This document shows positions 1-5,039 of a DNA stretch of 8,429 nucleotides, piece after piece. A model generated the notes under the pieces. The model saw only the letters and a program-made list of their open reading frames with translations, did not search any database and had not been told where the DNA came from. A program made the position numbers and the translations under genes. Source of the stretch: Ruminococcaceae bacterium UBA1448 (GTDB lineage Bacteria; Bacillota; Clostridia; Oscillospirales; Ruminococcaceae); contig DCTE01000022.1 of the NCBI GenBank assembly GCA_002329405.1, positions 7,649 through 16,077 of the forward strand, written 5' to 3'. Position 1 is the stretch's first letter; each line of letters begins with the position of its first letter.

Positions 1-362
1 AATATATCAGTATTGCGCCGGAAGACAGAGATAAGCTGCTGAAGGATTATTCTCACGGCATGAAAAACAAAATGCAGATGCTGGTCAACATCATCGCACA
101 GCCCAATATTCTGCTGCTGGATGAACCGCTGACTTCACTGGACGTCGTCGTCGCTGAGGAAATGAAACAGATGCTGCGTTCTCTCAAGAGCGACAGAATT
201 ACGATTTTTTCAACCCATATTATGGACCTGGCACTCGACCTGTGTGATGAAATCGTACTGCTCAGCCATGGAGAACTGGAGGTAGTGGAAAAATCCAACC
301 TCGACAGCCAGGAATTCAAAGAGAAGATTATCGCGGCTCTGCGGGAGGAAGACCATGCTTAA
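1..362 (+). CDS. ABC transporter ATP-binding protein (C-terminal part, 5' truncated)
   Basis: The reading frame is open from base 3 to the stop at 360-362, so about 119 C-terminal residues are visible and the start is outside the window. Seen directly: an ABC signature segment YSHGM (a variant of LSGGQ, of the kind common in ABC-2-type exporters) just before and at base 60, a Walker B segment ILLLDEPL with the catalytic glutamate, a D-loop SLD, and the switch histidine in FSTH. The Walker A and Q-loop regions lie upstream. The ATG at base 60 sits inside the signature motif and cannot be the true start. The protein is cytoplasmic and would power the membrane protein encoded immediately downstream; the two genes overlap by 8 bp (ATGCTTAA), which implies translational coupling. 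The substrate cannot be deduced. Confidence 0.92.
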   Translation, partial: YISIAPEDRDKLLKDYSHGMKNKMQMLVNIIAQPNILLLDEPLTSLDVVVAEEMKQMLRSLKSDRITIFSTHIMDLALDLCDEIVLLSHGELEVVEKSNLDSQEFKEKIIAALREEDHA

Positions 363-1926
363 AACTTTACGCCTTTCCTTTGCACTCAAAAATACCTATC
401 GGGTCAACAGTATCCTCTATTCCATCAAGCAGATCCCGCTGATTAAAAAACTACTGCCGGATGCACTGTATAAGGTACGCGGTCTGAAAATACTGGCGAA
501 TATCCTGTCCGTTCTATGGGAAATCCTATCGGTTTTTGTGGGGAAGCTGCTGTATTTTATTACGTTGGTCTGTGGAATCGGGCTGCTGTATGAAAAACTG
601 CCGGCGGAACAGGTATATTTACATATTCTGTTTTTCCTGACGGTGATCGGCGCATATATGAACACCGGTATATTCAATCCCAGCAGGGATAAATACTACG
701 CGATGATTCTGATGAGGATGAACGCACGGGAATATACGTTAATCAACTATGGATACGCGATTTTAAAGGTAGTCATCGGATTTTTGCCCTTTTCGATCTG
801 GTTTGGCATGGCTCGGAATGTGCCGATATGGTTTGATCTGCTGCTGCCGTTGTCGATCGCTGGAATGAAACTGACCTTTTCGGCCTACTCGCTGTGGGAT
901 TATGAAAAAAATGGAAAGCTCTTCAACGAAAATGGTATCCATAAAAATTTGTGGCTGTTCGCCGGGCTCCTTTTGGCAGCCGCCTATGGATTGCCTGCCG
1001 TCGGAATTGCACTTCCATCTGCTGTTACCATGACGGTGATGATTGCTTTCATCCCGGCCGGTGCCGTCGCAGTCAGAAAAATCATTCGGTTTCCTTACTA
1101 TCGCGAAATCAACCAGCTGCTGCTCGCCCAGATGTTAAACCAGATGGATGCCGCAAAACAGGTCGCCAAAACCGCCAGTGAAAAAACCATCTCGGCTGAC
1201 CGTTCCATCACCAGCAAACGCAAAGGATTTGAATACCTAAACGAGCTGTTTATCAAACGCCACCAGAAAATCCTCTGGAAATCAACCCAAAAACTGACTG
1301 CCGTCTGTTGCTTTATCATCGGCGGGATTCTGCTTGCGATGTATCTGAAGCCGGAAATAAAAGAAGCAGCAAACGAAATGATCCTCAACTGGCTGCCCTA
1401 TTTTGTATTCATCATGTATATGATCAACCGCGGAACCGGCTTTACCCGGGCGTTGTTTATGAACTGCGACCATAGCCTGCTGACCTACTCGTTTTATAAA
1501 AAGCCGGGATTTGTACTGAAACTGTTCCAGATACGGCTTCGGGAAATCATGAAGATCAATGCTGTTCCGGCTATTGTCATTGGTGCAGGGCTGGCACTGA
1601 TTCTATTTGTTTCAGGTGGAACGGATAATCCGCTCAATTACGCGGTGCTGTTTATCTCGATTCTGTGTATGAGCCTGTTTTTCTCGATACATTATCTGAC
1701 CGTCTATTACCTGTTGCAGCCGTACAACGCCGCAACGGAAATGAAAAGCGGTACCTACCAGCTGGTATTATCCGGCACCTATTTTGTCTGTTTTATGATG
1801 ATGCGGGTCAAAATGCCTCTGTTGGTGTTTGGATTTGTCTGCATCGGATTTTGCGTACTGTATTCCATTGTCGCAAGCATTCTGGTATACCGGTTTGCGC
1901 CGAAAACTTTCCGGCTGCGTTCATAA
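355..1926 (+). CDS. Polytopic membrane protein, probable ABC transporter permease of unrecognised family
   Basis: A 523-aa protein with roughly 10-12 hydrophobic segments, for example around residues 47-79, 88-106, 132-150, 158-178, 198-240, 313-330, 343-358, 402-420, 428-455 and 487-512. A long basic, soluble stretch at about 245-310 separates two membrane halves, so it looks like two six-helix halves joined by a cytoplasmic loop. There is no signal peptide and no ATPase motif. The start at 355 has a strong GGGAGGA site at 343-349 inside the upstream ATPase gene and overlaps that gene's stop, a classic ATPase-permease arrangement. I infer that it is the membrane subunit of that ABC transporter, perhaps an exporter. 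I do not recognise a named family, and no substrate motif is visible. The short basic C-terminus (KTFRLRS) is likely cytoplasmic. Confidence 0.75.
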   Translation: MLKTLRLSFALKNTYRVNSILYSIKQIPLIKKLLPDALYKVRGLKILANILSVLWEILSVFVGKLLYFITLVCGIGLLYEKLPAEQVYLHILFFLTVIGAYMNTGIFNPSRDKYYAMILMRMNAREYTLINYGYAILKVVIGFLPFSIWFGMARNVPIWFDLLLPLSIAGMKLTFSAYSLWDYEKNGKLFNENGIHKNLWLFAGLLLAAAYGLPAVGIALPSAVTMTVMIAFIPAGAVAVRKIIRFPYYREINQLLLAQMLNQMDAAKQVAKTASEKTISADRSITSKRKGFEYLNELFIKRHQKILWKSTQKLTAVCCFIIGGILLAMYLKPEIKEAANEMILNWLPYFVFIMYMINRGTGFTRALFMNCDHSLLTYSFYKKPGFVLKLFQIRLREIMKINAVPAIVIGAGLALILFVSGGTDNPLNYAVLFISILCMSLFFSIHYLTVYYLLQPYNAATEMKSGTYQLVLSGTYFVCFMMMRVKMPLLVFGFVCIGFCVLYSIVASILVYRFAPKTFRLRS

Positions 1927-1960
1927 CAGAAATATCCGCGACCGATTGGAGGAAAAATAG

Positions 1961-2503
1961 ATGGATTGGCTGGAAGAAGTTCAGCAAAAAGTGAAACGAA
2001 AAAATCAGATTCTCTTCTCGAAAGACTGCCCGCTGTTTGGGGAACTGAATCTGCTGCTGGGCCGGCAGAACCACCGCGCTGTCGTCCTGTGGGCGCTGGA
2101 ACTGGCAGAAGAAGCAGTCAAAGTATTGCAGCAAAACTATCCCGACGATCTCCGTCCGGCTGACGCTGTGGCTGCAACCCGGCTGTGGGCAGCAGGCAAA
2201 ATCAAAATGCCGGTCGCCAAACAGGCAATCCTCCGCTGCCACGGGATGGCGAAAGAGATCACATCTCCCGCAGACATCGCCCTGTGCCATGCAATCGGGC
2301 AGGCATGCGGCACCGTCCATGCGGCCGGCCACGCACCAGGCTTTCCAATATATGAGCTGACGGCAATTGTGCGTCAGCTGGGAGTGGAAAACTGCCGAAA
2401 TGCTGTCGAAGAGCGATGCAGATACTACGTCCGGCGGCTGATCTACTGGCAGGAACAGGAGCCGTCTGTAACCGTTGAATGGGCAAAATTTCTGACGAAA
2501 TAA
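1961..2503 (+). CDS. Imm-5-like putative immunity protein
   Basis: A 180-aa soluble, mostly helical protein with no signal peptide or membrane segment. Residues about 38-130 carry the pattern I associate with the Imm-5 'putative immunity protein' family (Pfam PF14423, from memory): HRAVVLWALELAE (38-50), PDDLRP (61-66), a conserved RLWAAGKI (74-81), an alanine/histidine stretch including RCHGMAKE (92-99), and AIGQACGTVHAAGHAPG (111-127). The start has GGAGGA at 1948-1953, 7 nt from the ATG. It lies 34 bp after the permease stop with no terminator between, so it is probably co-transcribed with the ABC genes. In polymorphic-toxin loci such proteins are proposed to neutralise a cognate toxin, but solitary copies are frequent and no toxin gene is visible here. 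Family assignment is moderately strong; function is unproven. Confidence 0.75.
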   Translation: MDWLEEVQQKVKRKNQILFSKDCPLFGELNLLLGRQNHRAVVLWALELAEEAVKVLQQNYPDDLRPADAVAATRLWAAGKIKMPVAKQAILRCHGMAKEITSPADIALCHAIGQACGTVHAAGHAPGFPIYELTAIVRQLGVENCRNAVEERCRYYVRRLIYWQEQEPSVTVEWAKFLTK

Positions 2504-2519
2504 AATCAGCCTACAAAAA

Positions 2520-2559
2520 CGGCCGCCTGTCAACGGCCGGAAAAACTAACCGTTGACAG
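2520..2559. repeat. Two mutually exclusive inverted repeats after the Imm-5-like gene
   Basis: CGGCCG at 2520-2525 can pair with CGGCCG at 2534-2539 (8-nt loop). Alternatively CTGTCAACGG at 2527-2536 pairs perfectly with CCGTTGACAG at 2550-2559 (13-nt loop). The two hairpins share bases 2534-2536 and cannot form together. On the plus strand neither is followed by a T-run, so this is not a standard intrinsic terminator for the upstream genes. On the minus strand the first stem is followed by five Ts. It could be an atypical transcript-end structure or a protein-binding palindrome. Confidence 0.5.
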
Positions 2560-2580
2560 CACGCCGCATCCCCTGCCTGA

Positions 2581-2609
2581 TTTACAAATCCGCTCAATTA
2601 CGGTATAAT
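2581..2609 (+). promoter_or_regulatory. Probable sigma-A promoter of the csoR-family gene
   Basis: TTTACA at 2581-2586 (one mismatch to TTGACA), a 17-bp spacer, then a perfect TATAAT at 2604-2609. Transcription would start near 2616, giving a leader of about 95 nt before the ATG at 2711. Confidence 0.7.
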
Positions 2610-2617
2610 ATCATCAT

Positions 2618-2633
2618 AACCACTTTTGGGGTT
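2618..2633. promoter_or_regulatory. Candidate CsoR autoregulatory operator
   Basis: AACCAC-TTTT-GGGGTT is a near-perfect palindrome (one mismatch per arm) lying just after the predicted start site. CsoR operators typically have a C-rich arm facing a G-rich arm, and autoregulation is common in the family, so a role as the csoR operator is plausible. It differs in sequence from the operator-like site at the ATPase promoter. Confidence 0.35.
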
Positions 2634-2657
2634 CAGCTTAAGAAGACACCAGACGAC

Positions 2658-2671
2658 CGGTATCAATACCG
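2658..2671. repeat. Short inverted repeat in the csoR leader
   Basis: CGGTAT-CA-ATACCG is a perfect 6-bp inverted repeat in the untranslated leader, 40 bp before the start codon. Its GGTAT/ATACC half-sites match those at the downstream ATPase promoter (3056-3086), and ACCGGTAT occurs at both 2656-2663 and 3053-3060. It may be an additional sensor-binding site; the 2-nt spacer makes an RNA hairpin unlikely. Confidence 0.3.
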
Positions 2672-2710
2672 AAAATCAGACAAACCCTCAAAGGAAATGG
2701 AGGATGGAAG

Positions 2711-2986
2711 ATGAAACAATGTATGGACGCTGAAAACCTGCACCGCAGGCTCAAAAAAATCATCGGTCAGGTACAGGCAATTGACCGGATGGTGGACGAG
2801 GATATTCCCTGCGAAGACATCCTCTCCCAGATCAATGCCGCTAAATCCGCACTGCATAAAGTCGGGCAGATCGTCCTCGAAGGGCACATCAAACATTGTG
2901 TGAAGGACGGTATCGAACATGGTGACGCGGATAAAACCATTGAAAACTTTACCAAAGCGGTTGAACGTTTCGCCAACATGCAATAA
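2711..2986 (+). CDS. csoR: CsoR-family metal-sensing transcriptional repressor
   Basis: A 91-aa all-helical protein of the CsoR/RcnR/FrmR family, normal in length. Such proteins are dimers or tetramers that bind operator DNA until a ligand releases them. Seen directly: Cys34 in DIPCEDIL, and His59 and Cys63 in EGHIKHC, which align with the Cu(I)-coordinating Cys-His-Cys triad of Mycobacterium and Bacillus CsoR. The third ligand argues against FrmR (no second Cys at this place), and the His against the persulfide sensor CstR. An extra Cys4 is present near the N-terminus. The helix-1 segment RRLKKIIGQVQAI is the typical basic DNA-contacting stretch. The start is supported by GGAGGA at 2699-2704. 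The gene has its own promoter and terminator and directly precedes a P1B ATPase whose promoter carries a CsoR-like site, so it most likely represses that gene. Cu(I) is the likely inducer, by inference. Confidence 0.87.
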   Translation: MKQCMDAENLHRRLKKIIGQVQAIDRMVDEDIPCEDILSQINAAKSALHKVGQIVLEGHIKHCVKDGIEHGDADKTIENFTKAVERFANMQ

Positions 2987-2997
2987 TATCTATCTTG

Positions 2998-3025
2998 AAA
3001 GACAGTCTTTCGGGCTGTCTTTTTT
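2998..3025 (+). terminator. Intrinsic terminator of the csoR-family gene
   Basis: AAAGACAG at 2998-3005 pairs with CTGTCTTT at 3015-3022, with possible inner T-G and C-G pairs, and runs into a continuous T tract ending at 3025. It starts 11 bp after the stop codon and makes the sensor gene a separate transcript from the ATPase. Confidence 0.87.
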
Positions 3026-3034
3026 GTTGATATC

Positions 3035-3063
3035 TTGACAAGATGTGGGGTTACCGGTATAAT
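3035..3063 (+). promoter_or_regulatory. Consensus sigma-A promoter of the P1B ATPase gene
   Basis: Perfect TTGACA at 3035-3040, 17-bp spacer, perfect TATAAT at 3058-3063. A promoter this strong would be nearly constitutive without a repressor, which fits the operator-like repeats that overlap its -10 and start site (about 3070). Confidence 0.87.
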
Positions 3064-3086
3064 ATACATATACCCCTATAGGTATA
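3056..3086. promoter_or_regulatory. CsoR-type operator with three half-sites
   Basis: TATACC (3069-3074), CCTATA spacer, GGTATA (3081-3086) form a perfect inverted repeat whose core ATACCCCTATAGGTAT resembles known CsoR operators (ATACCC facing GGGTAT). A third half-site GGTATA at 3056-3061 lies within the -10 region, in inverted orientation to 3069-3074. Half-site starts are 13 and 12 bp apart. Binding here would block RNA polymerase directly. Confidence 0.65.
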
Positions 3087-3102
3087 GAAAGAAGGTAACA
3101 TC

Positions 3103-4971
3103 ATGCGGAAGGTCATCGACAAAGCAGAACAGCTGTTGGAACTGGGCGGCACAAAAAAGGAAATTTTATTTCTTATAATTTCGGGGATCGCCCTGCTGAT
3201 CAGTATTTTCAACTGGAACCCCTTTCCCTTTGACGCGGCATGGGTCGCAATCATCCTCTGCGGAATCCCAATCATAATGGAAGCAATCATCGGCCTGATC
3301 ACCGCCTTTGACATCAAGGCGGACGTGCTGGTATCACTGGCACTGATTGCCTCCGTCTGCATTGGAGAGCATTTTGCAGCCGGTGAAGTCGCGTTTATCA
3401 TGCAGCTGGGCGCACTGCTGGAAGATCTGACAGTCGCAAGAGCAAGGGCTGGCATCGAAAAGCTGGTCCATCTCACGCCACAGACTGCGCGGGTTATTTC
3501 TGGTGAAACTGAACGGATACTTCCCGCCGAACAGGTAAAGATCGGCGACCGTCTTCGGGTTCTGCCCGGAGAAACCGTCCCGGTCGATGGGATCATCCTG
3601 TCTGGTCCAACCTCGATCAATCAAGCGGTCATGACCGGCGAATCACTGCCGGTGGACAAAACCGCCGGAGACGAGGTGTCCAGCGGAACAGTCAATCAAT
3701 TTGGTGCGTTTGAGATGCAAGCGACCAAAGTCGGTGAGGACAGCTCTATCCAGCGGATGATCAAACTGGTACAGTCTGCCGACGCGGGCAAAGCAAAAAT
3801 TGTCGGTCTGGCCGACCGGTGGGCAACCTGGATTGTCGTCATCGCACTGACGGCGGCGGCACTGACCTGGCTGATTACGGGTGAAATCATCCGTGCCGTT
3901 ACGATACTTGTTGTCTTTTGCCCCTGTGCGCTGGTACTGGCAACACCGACTGCAATTATGGCCGCAATTGGCAACGCGACCAAGCATGGTTTCCTGGTAC
4001 GGCAGGGAGACGCACTGGAACGGCTGGCCAGAGTCTCTAAAATTACTTTTGACAAGACCGGCACATTAACATATGGCACACCGACTGTGACTGCTGTTGA
4101 AAGCATTTCCGGGGTTGACAGGGATGAACTCTACGCACTGACCGCCGCTGCCGAGCAGTTGAGCGAACACCCGCTCGGCAAAGCAATCGTCCGCTGCTAT
4201 GGCCGGAAACCAGACGCCGCAGAAGATTTCAGAATGATTCCCGGTGAAGGAGTGTCTGCTGTCATCAACGGACGGAAAGTTGCCGCCGGCAACCTGAAAC
4301 TGATCACCAAACATACCGGTGCAGTACCGTCCCAGTCGATGCGGGCAAATGCAGAAAACTATCTCAGCCAGGGATGCACCGTCATCTATGTCGCAATCGA
4401 CCAGCAGCCCGCCGGATTCATTGCCCTTTCAGATACCATCCGGCCAGATGGTAAACAGATGGTGCAGGCACTCAACCAAATCGGTGTACAACCTGTTCTG
4501 CTGACCGGCGACCATCAAAACGCCGCCGAAGCAATCGCCGGTGCACTGGAAATCCGTGAAGTACATGCAGACTGTCTGCCGGAGGACAAGCTGCGGCAGA
4601 TTGACGCCTATCAGAACACCGGTAACCAGGTCTGTATGATCGGCGATGGTATCAACGATGCCCCGGCCCTGAAAAAAGCAGATGTAGGCATTGCGATGGG
4701 TGGAGTTGGCAGCGATATTGCTGTAGATGCGGCAGATATTGCGCTGGTAGACGATGAGATTAAGGAACTTCCCCATCTGGTTGCCCTCTCCCGCAGGATG
4801 ATGAAAACAATCAAACTGAATCTGACCTTCTCGATGACCCTTAACTTCCTGGCCATCACGCTGGCGATAACCGGCCTGCTCGGCCCGGTTATCGGCGCGT
4901 TGGTGCACAATGCCGGTTCGGTCCTTGTCATCATCAATTCCGCCCTGCTGCTGACCTGGCGGCGCAAGTAA
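3103..4971 (+). CDS. P1B-type heavy-metal-translocating ATPase (metal uncertain)
   Basis: A 622-aa inner-membrane cation pump that uses ATP to expel a transition-metal ion. Order of parts: no N-terminal metal-binding domain and no CxxC in the first 20 residues; eight membrane segments near 21-36, 43-65, 72-87, 91-107, 239-258, 263-285, 574-592 and 594-618; actuator TGE at 178-180; transport-site CPC at 273-275; DKTGT at 317-321 with phosphorylated Asp317; HP at 356-357 (adenine site of P1B pumps); TGD at 468-470; GDGINDAP at 514-521. The last helix carries HNAGS (602-606) and the one before it TLNF (579-582), rather than the YN and MxxSS of copper CopA, the DxG of zinc ZntA, or the HEGG of cobalt/iron pumps. 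From memory this is closest to mycobacterial CtpC, linked to Mn(II) or Zn(II). Start supported by GAAGG at 3091-3095. The CsoR context suggests copper, the helices do not. Confidence 0.93.
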   Translation: MRKVIDKAEQLLELGGTKKEILFLIISGIALLISIFNWNPFPFDAAWVAIILCGIPIIMEAIIGLITAFDIKADVLVSLALIASVCIGEHFAAGEVAFIMQLGALLEDLTVARARAGIEKLVHLTPQTARVISGETERILPAEQVKIGDRLRVLPGETVPVDGIILSGPTSINQAVMTGESLPVDKTAGDEVSSGTVNQFGAFEMQATKVGEDSSIQRMIKLVQSADAGKAKIVGLADRWATWIVVIALTAAALTWLITGEIIRAVTILVVFCPCALVLATPTAIMAAIGNATKHGFLVRQGDALERLARVSKITFDKTGTLTYGTPTVTAVESISGVDRDELYALTAAAEQLSEHPLGKAIVRCYGRKPDAAEDFRMIPGEGVSAVINGRKVAAGNLKLITKHTGAVPSQSMRANAENYLSQGCTVIYVAIDQQPAGFIALSDTIRPDGKQMVQALNQIGVQPVLLTGDHQNAAEAIAGALEIREVHADCLPEDKLRQIDAYQNTGNQVCMIGDGINDAPALKKADVGIAMGGVGSDIAVDAADIALVDDEIKELPHLVALSRRMMKTIKLNLTFSMTLNFLAITLAITGLLGPVIGALVHNAGSVLVIINSALLLTWRRK

Positions 4972-4992
4972 CAAGTAAACTGAATAACATCC

Positions 4993-5030
4993 AAAAAGCC
5001 GCCCGTATGAAAACAACGGACGGCTTTTTT
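4993..5030. terminator. Bidirectional terminator between the ATPase gene and feoB
   Basis: AAAAAGCCG at 4993-5001 pairs with CGGCTTTTT at 5021-5029. After one C/A mismatch, CCGT (5003-5006) pairs with ACGG (5016-5019). T-runs follow the stem on both strands. It fills the 68-bp gap between convergent stop codons and serves both transcripts. Confidence 0.88.
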
Positions 5031-5039
5031 GTCAGCAGG

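Noticed and set aside
1808..2533. 241-codon open frame on the minus strand opposite the end of the permease and the Imm-5-like gene
   Set aside because: It mirrors two well supported plus-strand genes, has a Cys/Phe/Arg-rich composition with no recognisable domain, and no fitting ribosome-binding site was seen.
2520..2544. Intrinsic terminator of the ABC/Imm-5-like operon on the plus strand
   Set aside because: The stem is followed by GAAAAAC rather than a T-run. The minus-strand reading looks like a terminator, but no minus-strand gene lies upstream of it.
2711..2986. Assignment of the small regulator as FrmR (formaldehyde) or CstR (persulfide)
   Set aside because: The complete Cys34-His59-Cys63 triad and the adjacent metal ATPase fit CsoR better.
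3696..4106. Minus-strand open frames opposite the P1B ATPase
   Set aside because: They are antisense shadows of a gene with complete P-type ATPase motifs, with no domain of their own.
3103..4971. Naming the ATPase CopA
   Set aside because: CPC and the CsoR context agree, but the helix 7-8 signatures of copper CopA are absent, so I leave the metal and symbol open.
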